Positions 9,454 through 17,856 of a stretch of 64,000 bases of DNA are shown here, piece by piece. The position numbers and the translations under genes were made by a program. Origin of the DNA: Commensalibacter intestini A911 (lineage in GTDB: Bacteria > Pseudomonadota > Alphaproteobacteria > Acetobacterales > Acetobacteraceae); contig NZ_AGFR01000009.1 of assembly GCF_000231445.1 (NCBI RefSeq), forward strand, positions 248,001 to 312,000, given 5' to 3'. Below the pieces are notes generated by a model. That model searched no databases, had not been told where the DNA came from, and worked only from the letters and a program-made list of their open reading frames with translations. Numbering within the stretch: position 1 is the first letter of the stretch; each line of letters begins with the position of its first letter.

Positions 9454-9507
9454 AAACAACTTCATAAAATTAGTCTTAATATTGATATTAAGACTATAAA
9501 GTTGTTT
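9454..9507. repeat. Nested palindrome (operator-like or terminator-like)
   Basis: A perfect 12-base inverted repeat (TAGTCTTAATAT, TG, ATATTAAGACTA; 9471-9496) is enclosed by a second pair of arms, AAACAACTT (9454-9462) and AAGTTGTTT (9499-9507). There is no long T-run after it, and it lies about 75-100 bases upstream of the promoter at 9570. A regulator-binding site is therefore at least as likely as a terminator for the preceding gene. Confidence 0.5.
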
Positions 9508-9569
9508 CTTATCAGCGTTTACCGATCATTTGAATATAAAATAAATAACAATATTTCTAATAAAATGAA

Positions 9570-9598
9570 TTGAAATTTAAAGGTAATGAACGGATAAT
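9570..9598 (+). promoter_or_regulatory. Sigma-70-like promoter for the pyruvate:ferredoxin oxidoreductase operon
   Basis: A -35-like TTGAAA (9570-9575) and a -10-like GATAAT (9593-9598) are separated by exactly 17 bases, about 50 bases before the ATG at 9650. The match is good, but it is prediction only. Confidence 0.5.
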
Positions 9599-9649
9599 AA
9601 TTTACGTGATGAAATGTTTATTCACCACATATCTATAATGGAGTTGAAT

Positions 9650-11275
9650 ATGATTAAACGTCCGCATGATATGAGTGGAGTTGTGGATTTAATGCGTCCA
9701 CAAACAACTGGTTCTGAACGTAAAAGCCATCCGATTTATGTAGATTTATTGCCCCCATGCAATGAGGCTTGTCCAGCCGGTGAAAATATACAGGCTTGGT
9801 TAGCCTATGCACAATCTGGTGATTACTATGAGGCTTGGCTTGAATTAACTAAAAATAATCCTTTTCCTGCTATTCATGGACGGGTTTGTTATCACCCTTG
9901 TGAAACCGCTTGTAACAGAGCAGAACTCAATAGTTCAGTTAGTATACATGCTGTTGAACGCTTTCTTGGTGATAAAGCATTAGATGAAAACTGGCAGTTT
10001 AAAAAAACAGTTGAAGCATCAGGTAAACGCATCATGATTATTGGTGCTGGGCCTAGTGGACTTTCAGCAGCTTATCATTTAGCTATGGCAGGGCACGAAG
10101 TCGAAATTTTTGAGGCTGGTCCAGTGTCTGGAGGAATGCTTCATTTTGGTATTCCTGCTTATCGTTTGCCTCGTGATATTTTACAAAAAGAAGTTGATCG
10201 ATTAATTAACATTGGTGTGAAGATACATCTTAATCATAAAGTAAGTGATGTCTTAACAGAGAAAAAAAATGGCAAATTTGATGCTGTTTATTTAGCAATT
10301 GGCGCTCAAGCAGGTAGTCACGTAGATATTCCTGCACGTGATTCTGCTAAGATATTAAATGCTGTTGATTTATTAAAGAAAACAGGTGTTGGTGAAAAAC
10401 CATTATTAGGCCGTAAAGTCGTGATTTATGGTGGTGGTAATACGGCAATGGACTCTGCTAGAACAGCAAAAAGATTAGGTGCTGATGATGCAATTATTGT
10501 GTATCGCCGTGATCAAAGCCATATGCCTGCACACCAATTTGAAGTTGAAGAAGCTTTAGAAGAAGGTGTTAAAATTAAGTGGTTATCTACCATTAAAAAT
10601 ATGGATGGTACGAATATCACGATTGAAAAAGTCACTTTAAATGATGAAGGCAGACCTGTTCCAACAGGTGAATTTGAAACGTTATCTGCTGATTCTCTTG
10701 TTCTTGCAGTTGGACAAACAACAGAAACAGATTTTTTACATGGCATAGACGGTATTGAGTTTAAAAAAGATGGTACTGTTATTGTAGATGCGCATATGCA
10801 AACAGGATGTGCTGGCATTTTCGCAGGTGGTGATATGGTGCCTGCAGATAGAACCGTCACCACTGCGGTGGGACATGGTAAGAAAGCTGCACATTATATT
10901 AATGCATGGCTAAGAAATACGTTATATCAAGCTCCTGAAAAACATAGAGTTGTTAATTATGGAGATATGAATTTACCGATTTATTCTGATGCTATCAAAT
11001 CTAAGCAAGCAGGCCTTCCGCTGTCTGCCAGAGAAGATTTTAATGAGATTATTGAAGGCCTAACCGAGCAAAAAGCTCAATATGAAGCAAAACGCTGTTT
11101 ATCTTGTGGTAACTGTTATGAGTGCGATAACTGTTATGCAGCGTGTCCTGAAGGTGCCATTTCAAAAGTAGGCATTGGTTTGGGTTATGATGTCGATTTA
11201 AATAAATGTACTGGTTGTGCCGCTTGTTATGAGCAATGTCCATGTCATGCCATTGATATGCAAGGTGAGGTTTAG
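9650..11275 (+). CDS. FAD/NAD(P)-binding iron-sulfur oxidoreductase (GltD-like, with C-terminal ferredoxin domain)
   Basis: Domains in order: an N-terminal four-cysteine 4Fe-4S region (CNEACPAGENI and RVCYHPCETACNR) as in the glutamate synthase small subunit; an FAD Rossmann fold (IIGAGPSGLSAAYHLA); a nucleotide fold (VVIYGGGNTAMDSARTAKR) with NADPH-type YRRDQSHMPA; and a C-terminal ferredoxin domain with CGNCYECDNCYAACP and CTGCAACYEQCP. Glutamate synthase small subunits lack this last domain and no large subunit is nearby. Its gene leads directly into pyruvate:ferredoxin oxidoreductase, so it probably moves electrons between ferredoxin and NAD(P). The start at 9650 is favoured by GGAG 7 bases upstream; earlier in-frame ATGs (9614, 9638) lack a site. 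That gives 541 residues. Confidence 0.8.
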   Translation: MIKRPHDMSGVVDLMRPQTTGSERKSHPIYVDLLPPCNEACPAGENIQAWLAYAQSGDYYEAWLELTKNNPFPAIHGRVCYHPCETACNRAELNSSVSIHAVERFLGDKALDENWQFKKTVEASGKRIMIIGAGPSGLSAAYHLAMAGHEVEIFEAGPVSGGMLHFGIPAYRLPRDILQKEVDRLINIGVKIHLNHKVSDVLTEKKNGKFDAVYLAIGAQAGSHVDIPARDSAKILNAVDLLKKTGVGEKPLLGRKVVIYGGGNTAMDSARTAKRLGADDAIIVYRRDQSHMPAHQFEVEEALEEGVKIKWLSTIKNMDGTNITIEKVTLNDEGRPVPTGEFETLSADSLVLAVGQTTETDFLHGIDGIEFKKDGTVIVDAHMQTGCAGIFAGGDMVPADRTVTTAVGHGKKAAHYINAWLRNTLYQAPEKHRVVNYGDMNLPIYSDAIKSKQAGLPLSAREDFNEIIEGLTEQKAQYEAKRCLSCGNCYECDNCYAACPEGAISKVGIGLGYDVDLNKCTGCAACYEQCPCHAIDMQGEV

Positions 11276-11277
11276 TG

Positions 11278-14200
11278 ATGAGTAAAAGAACAATAATCGA
11301 TGGAAATACAGCAGCAGCGGACGTTGCCTATCGTTTAAATGAAGTCTGTGCGATCTTTCCTATTACGCCTTCCTCAACGATGGCAGAATTGGTTGACGAA
11401 TGGGCAGCACAAGCTAAAACAAATATTTGGGGAAATATTCCTCACGTTCAAGAAATGCAAAGTGAAGGTGGTGCTGCTGGGGCAGTGCACGGTGCTTTAC
11501 AATCTGGATCATTAACAACGACATTTACCGCTTCTCAAGGGTTAATGTTGATGTTACCAAATATGTATAAAATCGCAGGTGAGTTAACATCAACCGTTTT
11601 CCATGTTGCTGCACGTGCGTTGGCAACCTCTGCTTTATCTATTTTTGGTGACCATTCTGACGTGATGGCAGCCAGAACAACAGGCTTTGCATTGTTCAGT
11701 TCTGGTAATGTACAAGAGGCTCACGATGCTGCATTACTTTCACAAGTTGCAACCTTAAAATCACGTGTACCTTTTTTACATTTCTTTGATGGGTTTAGAA
11801 CGTCTCATGAGTTAAATACCCTTGAGATTTTGGATGACTCTGTATTAAGAACAATGATTGATGATGATCTTGTTTATGCGCATCGTGCTCGTGCTTTAAA
11901 TCCTGAAAATCCATTTATTCGTGGAACTGCACATAACCCCGATACATTCTTCCAAGCTCGTGAAGCGGTTAATCCTTACTATGAAAAAGTGCCTGATATT
12001 TTACAAGAGGCAATGAATGAGTTCGCACGTTTAACAGGCCGTCAGTATAAAATTTTTGACTATTATGGTGCAAAAGACCCTGAAAAAGTTCTAATTCTAA
12101 TGGGTGCGGGTGCAAAAACCGCTATTCAAGCTGCTAAATTATTAGAAGCAAAAGGCGAGAAAGTAGGGGTTATTCAAGTTCGATTGTTCCGTCCTTTTTC
12201 TGTCGACTATTTATTAGATATTTTACCAAAAACTGTTAAAAAAATTGCTGTTCTAGAACAACATAAAGAAGTTGGTTCTAGTGGTGAGCCTCTTTATCAA
12301 GATATTATTGTGGCAATGGCGCAAGCGATTACGAGTAAAAAAATATCAGAAATGCCAGTGATTATTGGTGGTCGATATGGTCTATCCAATAAAGATTTTA
12401 CACCAGCAATGGCAATGGCTGTCTATGCTGAACTTGATAAAGAACATCCTCGTAATAGCTTTACTGTAGGGATTAATGACGATGTTAGCCATACAAGTTT
12501 AACATTTGATCGCACATTAAATCCTGAATCCAGCAAAGTTACAAAAGCAGTTTTCTTTGGATTGGGTGCTGATGGAACAGTTGGTGCGAACAAAAATAGT
12601 GTGAAAATCATTGGTGAAGATGCAGGGCTATATGCTCAAGGCTTCTTCGTTTATGATTCACATAAATCAGGTGCTCAAACGATCTCTCATCTACGCTTTG
12701 GGCCAGATCCTATTGATGCTCCGTATTTAATTGAACATGCAGATTTTGTTGCTTGTCATAAATTCGAATTCTTAGAACGGCAAGATATTTTAAAACTTGC
12801 TTCTCATGATTCTGTCTTTTTGCTAAATGCACCTTATGATGCCAGCGAAGTATGGGATAAATTATCCAAAGAAGCACAAGAACAGATCATTGAAAAACGA
12901 ATTAAGTTTTATGTTATCAATGCAACGGCAGTAGCAAAAGAACTTGGTTTAGGATTTAGGGTTAATACCATTTTACAAACCTGTTTTTTCTCTATTTCTG
13001 GTGTATTGGATAAAGACCAAGCAATTAAAAGTATTAAAGCACATATTCAAAAAAGTTATGGCCGTAAAGGTGAACATGTTGTTCAACAAAACTATGCCGC
13101 TGTTGATGGTGCGTTGAAATATTTACAACAAGTTGCAGTTCCTGCAAAAGCAACCAGTGTCATTGAAAAAATGCCATTAGTGCCAGCAAATTCTCCTGAA
13201 TTTATCCAAAAAGTAACGGCAAAAATGTTTGCTGCTGAAGGTGATAGTATTCCAGTCAGTGAAGTCCCTGCGGATGGAACATTCCCGAGTGGTACTTGTG
13301 CTTTAGAAAAACGTAATGTGTCTGATGTTATTCCTGAATGGCGTTCTGACCTTTGTATTCAATGTGGACAATGTAGCTTTGTTTGCCCTCATGCTGTTAT
13401 TCGCTCTCGTTACTACAATGAAAAAGACGCTGAAAATGCGCCTGAAGGTTTCCAATCCGTTCCTGTAAATGCTAGAGGCTATCCTGAAAGTAAATTTACT
13501 CTACAGATTTATATCGAAGATTGCACAGGATGTAATCTTTGTGTTGAGGCTTGCCCAGCATATAGTCCAATTGAATCAGAAACAAAAGCACTGAATATGA
13601 TCGATAAAGCCGATATTTTTGAACGGGAAAAAGAGAATATTAAATTCTTTGAAACACTTCCTGTCAATAATCGTGCTTATATTGACTTTTCTAACGTTCG
13701 TGGCGTGCAATTTTTACAACCTTTATTCGAATTCCCAGGCGCTTGTGCAGGGTGTGGTGAAACACCTTATTTAAGACTATTAAGTCAACTATTTGGTGAT
13801 CGTATGCAGGTTGCGAATGCCACAGGGTGTTCATCCATTTATGGTGGTAATTTACCGGTTACTCCATGGGCAAAAAATCATGAAGGACGCGGACCTGCAT
13901 GGTCTAACTCATTATTCGAAGATAATGCTGAATTTGGTTTGGGTTATCGATTGGCTGCAGATAATCAATTAGAATTAGCTGTTAAACAACTTGATGCCTT
14001 AAAAGATGTTGCAGATGCTGCATTAATTGATGAAATCATTCATGCACCTCAAGAGCAAGAATCAGAAATTCGTGAGCAAAGAGAACGTATTGCTGCACTA
14101 AAAGTCAAACTGCTTCCTTTAAAAGATAAAGATATCCGTGTTCAAAATATGTTATCTTTGATTGATCATCTGGTTCGTCGTAGTATTTGGATTATTGGCG

Positions 14201-14886
14201 GTGATGGTTGGGCTTATGATATTGGTTATGGTGGTTTAGACCATGTATTAGCAACTGGCAAAAATGTTAATATTTTAGTCTTGGATACAGAGGTTTATTC
14301 AAACACAGGTGGACAAGCTTCCAAAGCAACACCAATGGCAGCAATTGCTAAATTTGCGACGGGTGGTAAACATACACCTCGTAAAGATTTGGCATTACAA
14401 GCCATTGCTTACGGTAATGTTTATGTTGCACAAGTTGCAATGGGTGCAAACCCACAACAAACGTTGCAAGCTTTTAGAGAAGCAGAAAACTATGATGGTC
14501 CTTCGATTATCCTAGCTTATAGTCATTGTATTGCTCATGGTATTGATATGACCAAAGGAATGCAACAACAGCACTTTGCTACAGAAACAGGATATTGGCC
14601 TCTTTTTAGATTTGATCCAAGAATGCGGACTTATGGAAAAAATCCTTTCCGTCTAGATTCAAATAAACCAAGTATGCCTCTTTCAAAATATGCGTATAAC
14701 GAAATTCGATATAAAGCATTATTAAAAAGTAATCCAAAAGAAGCAGAACATTTAATGCATATGGCTCAAAATTGGGTCAATGAACGTTATAGAGCTTATG
14801 AAGATCTAGCAGCAAGAGATGGTAGTCGTTTTCAACCAGATCCATTTGAGTCTGGTATTGCGAATAAAGAAAGTATTGGAGGATAG
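11278..14886 (+). CDS. nifJ: Pyruvate:ferredoxin (flavodoxin) oxidoreductase, single-chain form
   Basis: This 1202-residue enzyme has all domains of the one-chain form: pyrimidine-binding domain (PITPSSTMAE near the start), the transketolase-C-like domain, the gamma domain, two 4Fe-4S clusters (CIQCGQCSFVCP near residue 695 and CTGCNLCVEACP near 750), and the thiamine-diphosphate domain (GGDGWAYDIGYGGLDH, then TEVYSNTGGQASKATP). It converts pyruvate and CoA to acetyl-CoA and CO2, reducing ferredoxin or flavodoxin, normally under low oxygen. The ATG at 11278 follows GGTGAGG and begins right after the previous gene's stop. With the preceding flavoprotein and following dihydroorotate dehydrogenase-like gene it forms a tight three-gene operon. 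The length matches the family, so it appears intact. Confidence 0.92.
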   Translation: MSKRTIIDGNTAAADVAYRLNEVCAIFPITPSSTMAELVDEWAAQAKTNIWGNIPHVQEMQSEGGAAGAVHGALQSGSLTTTFTASQGLMLMLPNMYKIAGELTSTVFHVAARALATSALSIFGDHSDVMAARTTGFALFSSGNVQEAHDAALLSQVATLKSRVPFLHFFDGFRTSHELNTLEILDDSVLRTMIDDDLVYAHRARALNPENPFIRGTAHNPDTFFQAREAVNPYYEKVPDILQEAMNEFARLTGRQYKIFDYYGAKDPEKVLILMGAGAKTAIQAAKLLEAKGEKVGVIQVRLFRPFSVDYLLDILPKTVKKIAVLEQHKEVGSSGEPLYQDIIVAMAQAITSKKISEMPVIIGGRYGLSNKDFTPAMAMAVYAELDKEHPRNSFTVGINDDVSHTSLTFDRTLNPESSKVTKAVFFGLGADGTVGANKNSVKIIGEDAGLYAQGFFVYDSHKSGAQTISHLRFGPDPIDAPYLIEHADFVACHKFEFLERQDILKLASHDSVFLLNAPYDASEVWDKLSKEAQEQIIEKRIKFYVINATAVAKELGLGFRVNTILQTCFFSISGVLDKDQAIKSIKAHIQKSYGRKGEHVVQQNYAAVDGALKYLQQVAVPAKATSVIEKMPLVPANSPEFIQKVTAKMFAAEGDSIPVSEVPADGTFPSGTCALEKRNVSDVIPEWRSDLCIQCGQCSFVCPHAVIRSRYYNEKDAENAPEGFQSVPVNARGYPESKFTLQIYIEDCTGCNLCVEACPAYSPIESETKALNMIDKADIFEREKENIKFFETLPVNNRAYIDFSNVRGVQFLQPLFEFPGACAGCGETPYLRLLSQLFGDRMQVANATGCSSIYGGNLPVTPWAKNHEGRGPAWSNSLFEDNAEFGLGYRLAADNQLELAVKQLDALKDVADAALIDEIIHAPQEQESEIREQRERIAALKVKLLPLKDKDIRVQNMLSLIDHLVRRSIWIIGGDGWAYDIGYGGLDHVLATGKNVNILVLDTEVYSNTGGQASKATPMAAIAKFATGGKHTPRKDLALQAIAYGNVYVAQVAMGANPQQTLQAFREAENYDGPSIILAYSHCIAHGIDMTKGMQQQHFATETGYWPLFRFDPRMRTYGKNPFRLDSNKPSMPLSKYAYNEIRYKALLKSNPKEAEHLMHMAQNWVNERYRAYEDLAARDGSRFQPDPFESGIANKESIGG

Positions 14887-14889
14887 ATA

Positions 14890-15900
14890 ATGAGTCATAA
14901 AATAGACTTAACCAGTCAATATTTGGGGTTGACCTTAAGAAGTCCTATCATTGCTTCAGCATCTCCTATGAATACAGATTTGGATTATTTAAAAGCGCTT
15001 GATAAAGCTGGTATAGGAGCTATAGTGTTACCTTCGCTTTTTCAAGAGCAGATAGATCATGCTTTTGAAGAAATAGATTCACTTCAACAGTATAACTCTC
15101 CAGAAGCAAGCCAATATCTTCCAGTTAATAATATGGTTTCTGGTCCTTATGGAGTGGGACCGGATGCTTATCTTGAACTGATATCACAAGCAAAAAAAAC
15201 TGTTTCTGTACCTGTTATTGCAAGTTTAAATGGATATACGAATACAGCTTGGATAGAGTATGCAAAACTTATGCAAGAAGCTGGTGCTGATGCGTTAGAA
15301 CTAAATATTTTTTCTGTGCCTACAGATATTAATATTTCTGGCCAACAAGTTGAAGATAATTATATTAATATCGTAACAAATATTCGAAAATATGTAGATA
15401 TTCCTTTAGCTGTAAAGTTATGTCCATATTTTTCAGCCATTGGATCTCTTGCACAACGTTTCATTGACGCTGGTGCAAATGGATTGGTTTTATTTAATCG
15501 AATAATGTCACCAGATATTGATATTCATAATCTTGATATTACCTCTCGTTATAGTCTGAGTACGGCAAGCGAAGGGTTAATTGCACTACAATGGATTGGA
15601 TTACTCGCACGTCGTGTGAATGCCTCTCTAGCAGCATCAACTGGGGTGGATGATTATCAGCAAGTGATTAAATACTTACTTGCAGGGGCTGATACAGTGA
15701 TGACAACTAGTGCTTTATTACGAAATGGTCCAGGATATGTAGAAACATTACGTGAAGGTGTTTGTGATTGGTTGAAAGCACGCCAACAAAAAGATCTAAA
15801 ATTAATGCGTGGCCAAATGAGCTGGCAAAAATTAAAAAATAACCAAGCTTATGAACGTAGTCATTACATTAAACTCGTAGGATCTTTTCTTTCTAAATAA
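14890..15900 (+). CDS. Dihydroorotate dehydrogenase-like FMN protein
   Basis: A 336-residue TIM-barrel protein of the dihydroorotate dehydrogenase superfamily. It has the N-terminal strand NPI-type motif (LRSPIIASASPM), a central ADALELNIF region in place of the usual ELNxSCP, and the C-terminal FMN-phosphate region (LLAGADTVMTTSALL). True PyrD enzymes carry an active-site cysteine or serine in a conserved loop; that motif is changed here, so pyrimidine synthesis is unlikely. From memory, proteins of this subgroup are found next to nifJ in other bacteria, but their reaction is not established. It starts 3 bases after nifJ with GGAGGATAG as ribosome site, so it is in the same operon. Confidence 0.75.
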   Translation: MSHKIDLTSQYLGLTLRSPIIASASPMNTDLDYLKALDKAGIGAIVLPSLFQEQIDHAFEEIDSLQQYNSPEASQYLPVNNMVSGPYGVGPDAYLELISQAKKTVSVPVIASLNGYTNTAWIEYAKLMQEAGADALELNIFSVPTDINISGQQVEDNYINIVTNIRKYVDIPLAVKLCPYFSAIGSLAQRFIDAGANGLVLFNRIMSPDIDIHNLDITSRYSLSTASEGLIALQWIGLLARRVNASLAASTGVDDYQQVIKYLLAGADTVMTTSALLRNGPGYVETLREGVCDWLKARQQKDLKLMRGQMSWQKLKNNQAYERSHYIKLVGSFLSK

Positions 15901-15935
15901 ATCAATATTTAATCATTAGATATTGATTTTAAATA
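15899..15935 (+). terminator. Hairpin terminator after the nifJ operon
   Basis: Arms AAATCAATAT (15899-15908) and ATATTGATTT (15920-15929) overlap the stop codon of the dihydroorotate dehydrogenase-like gene and are followed by a short T-run. The stem is AT-rich and therefore weak. Confidence 0.5.
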
Positions 15936-16227
15936 TTAATATAAGAACATAAGGTATATTATTAACGAATATCTTGTGTTCTTATAAGATTAACCTGTGA
16001 TGGTATTTCTTATTCTTTGTTTTTTATAATGAGGCATATAGGTATGAATATGGAAGATGTTATTACAAATACTGTTGATGGTAAGTAACAGTTATTCATA
16101 TTTTAAGTGTGTTTTTTGAAATTAAAAGAGATTGCTTGAGTATATTAATATATTAAAGAAATTTTTTGATGGCGAGGCTTATTAGAAGATTTATTTAATA
16201 CTCAAGCATACGTTATGTTATTATTGT
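15936..16227. other. Intergenic stretch with a long-loop inverted repeat
   Basis: No convincing gene is visible. It contains an 11-base inverted repeat, TGCTTGAGTAT (16133-16143) and ATACTCAAGCA (16198-16208), with a 54-base loop. It also holds a 14-codon reading frame at 16044-16088 preceded by GAGG, which I do not consider a proven gene. The repeat sits just downstream of the leftward ogt gene. Confidence 0.35.
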
Positions 16228-16674
16228 TTATCTAAATAATTTTTCCATATTTAGTAGATATTCTTTTGTTTCAATACCTTCTCCACCAGAGTAGCCTCCT
16301 AAATCACTTTTTCCAATCACTCGATGGCAAGGAATAATAAGTGGAATTGGGTTTGCTCCATTCGCTCCACCAATAGATCTGGGGCTTCCTCCCACAATTT
16401 GTGCAAGCTCTTGATAGGATCGTGTTTCTCCAAAAGGAATAGTTTGCAATGCTTTCCAGACCTTTAATTGGTATGCAGTGCCAAAGGGACGAATAGGGAG
16501 GTTAAATTGTTTTAATTGGCCATCAAAATAAGCATCAAATTGTTTTTTTGCTTCTTGTAATAGAGGTGTTTCTTCTTGGATACTGCCCCAACCCCAATCT
16601 ACAGAAACGATAAAGCCTTCATCTTCGGCGATACTGAGCTCACCAACGGGGGAGTGGAAAGATATTTGTGACAT
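16228..16674 (-). CDS. ogt: Methylated-DNA-[protein]-cysteine S-methyltransferase
   Basis: A 148-residue repair protein with the invariant acceptor motif PCHRV (Cys116), preceded by GGANGANPIPLIIP and followed by GKSDLGGYSGG, which form the O6-alkylguanine pocket. The helix-turn-helix region around FGETRSYQELAQIVG fits DNA binding. It removes methyl groups from O6-methylguanine in DNA by a suicidal transfer to the cysteine. The length is that of the short Ogt type without the Ada regulatory domain. It stands alone, leftward, with no operon partner; the upstream gene also reads leftward but has its own terminator between. Confidence 0.9.
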   Translation of the reverse strand: MSQISFHSPVGELSIAEDEGFIVSVDWGWGSIQEETPLLQEAKKQFDAYFDGQLKQFNLPIRPFGTAYQLKVWKALQTIPFGETRSYQELAQIVGGSPRSIGGANGANPIPLIIPCHRVIGKSDLGGYSGGEGIETKEYLLNMEKLFR

Positions 16675-16775
16675 AAGAATAACTTTGTTTAGGATAAAAA
16701 GGTTAGAGTCCTTATAATATATAAATAATGAAAATAAAGAATGTTTTTATGTTGATAAAATGAATTTTAGATAAA

Positions 16776-16851
16776 AATAAAGACTATATCTATAGTTTAG
16801 ATATAGTCTTTATTGAAATTATGCGTAATTAGTAGTGAGAACTACTAATTA
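16776..16851 (-). terminator. Tandem hairpins ending the small peptide gene
   Basis: Two perfect hairpins follow each other: TAATTAGTAGT/ACTACTAATTA (16826-16836 and 16841-16851), beginning at the stop codon of the peptide gene, and a 16-base stem at 16776-16791 and 16799-16814. Read leftward, the second is followed by a T-run (TTTTTAT), a classical terminator for the leftward peptide gene. Confidence 0.8.
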
Positions 16852-17151
16852 TTTTGAAGCAACAAGTGCACTGTTAGCTTTAGATACACCAACAATATCA
16901 GAAATACCTTGGATCATATCGTTAACAGCCGTTGGGATAAGTTTAGGGTTGGTGATAGAATCAATAATAGTACCGATTCCTGTACCTAACTCTGTTGCAG
17001 GTCCAACAGCTGATTGTGCAGGAGCATAGCCATAAGTTCTTTGAAAAGATTGGTTAACTACGTTACCAATTGTAGCCCCTAAGTTCCCAAAAACTGTTGC
17101 TGCTGAACCGCCAGATATTTCTTCTACTTCATTTTGTAATAAGTTACGCAT
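16849..17151 (-). CDS. Small peptide with double-glycine leader, bacteriocin/microcin-like
   Basis: A 100-residue product. It starts with MRNLLQNEVEEISGG, which fits the double-glycine leader pattern (hydrophobic residues, acidic EVEEI, then GG at 14-15) recognised by C39-peptidase ABC exporters. The predicted mature part of 85 residues is rich in Gly, Ala, Ser, Asn and Val, with GNLGATIGNVV and GTGIGTIIDSI stretches typical of small membrane-active class II bacteriocins; it has no cysteine. A TATAAGG ribosome site precedes the ATG by 9 bases, and tandem terminators follow, which supports a real gene. No exporter, immunity or modification gene is adjacent in this window. Alternatives are a signalling peptide or another secreted small protein. 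The leader is seen; the activity is inference. Confidence 0.6.
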   Translation of the reverse strand: MRNLLQNEVEEISGGSAATVFGNLGATIGNVVNQSFQRTYGYAPAQSAVGPATELGTGIGTIIDSITNPKLIPTAVNDMIQGISDIVGVSKANSALVASK

Positions 17152-17856
17152 ATTATTTTTCCTTATAATGATTTAATTTAATTATTTTTGTTTTTTTATT
17201 AAATTAAATATCTTGTTCTAATTTTAATTAAATCTAATGTATATTTTGATTTTATATGTTTTGATTTGTATTAAATCTTAATATTAGGCATTCTATTTTC
17301 TAGAAGCTAGATACAACCTAAGCTCGATATTGCAATGAGTCAAACCTTATATTGCCAGTACACGTTTTGTTTAACAAATAATTTGCAGTTGTTAATAAAT
17401 TTTGTTTTTTCTTCCGTGTAGGTTTTTCTAAAAGAGTCTATGCTACAATTATTTAGACTATCTCTATCCTTTAGATATGTATAGTAAGTGGAAAATAGAC
17501 TAATAATTTGGATTGTTTTGTGATTTTAATATTAAGTTATTGAATATATTTATTTCTTAAAATTGTTTTGTTGTTCATAGATTGTTATTTTAATATATCA
17601 AGAATGTTTGTTTGTTGTAAGCAAAATGATACAAGGGGGATAGTTCGATAATTAAATTAAGTGCTGTGTGAATTAGAAATTATGTTGTAAAGATAAAATC
17701 GTATATCGTTTTTTCTCTAAATTTAAATAAATTCTTGTTAAATGAATAAAAATACATAAATACTCTGGATAAGCACTTTCTTTTTGGTTAAAGAAAGATC
17801 TATGATGTAATAAAGAATTACAGTTGTTAAACTAGTTTATCGTTAAGCGATCTTCC
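17152..17856. other. Long AT-rich intergenic region between the peptide gene and mnmE
   Basis: About 700 bases without a supported gene. The left end must hold the promoter of the leftward peptide gene and the right end that of the mnmE operon. I see no strong hairpin, RNA gene or repeat in it. Confidence 0.4.

Larger units (their letters stand above)
9294..9649. promoter_or_regulatory. Intergenic control region upstream of the pyruvate:ferredoxin oxidoreductase operon
   Basis: The gap is very AT-rich and contains no convincing gene. Two elements stand out and are listed separately: a nested palindrome at 9454-9507 and a sigma-70-like promoter at 9570-9598. Both precede the operon that starts at 9650. 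Confidence 0.5.

Noticed and set aside
9650-11275. Annotation as glutamate synthase small subunit.
   Set aside because: No large subunit is adjacent, there is an additional C-terminal ferredoxin domain, and the gene is joined to nifJ.
16044-16088. A 14-codon frame (M-N-M-E-D-V-I-T-N-T-V-D-G-K) after a GAGG.
   Set aside because: Too short to separate from chance; no leader, repeat or conserved context supports it.
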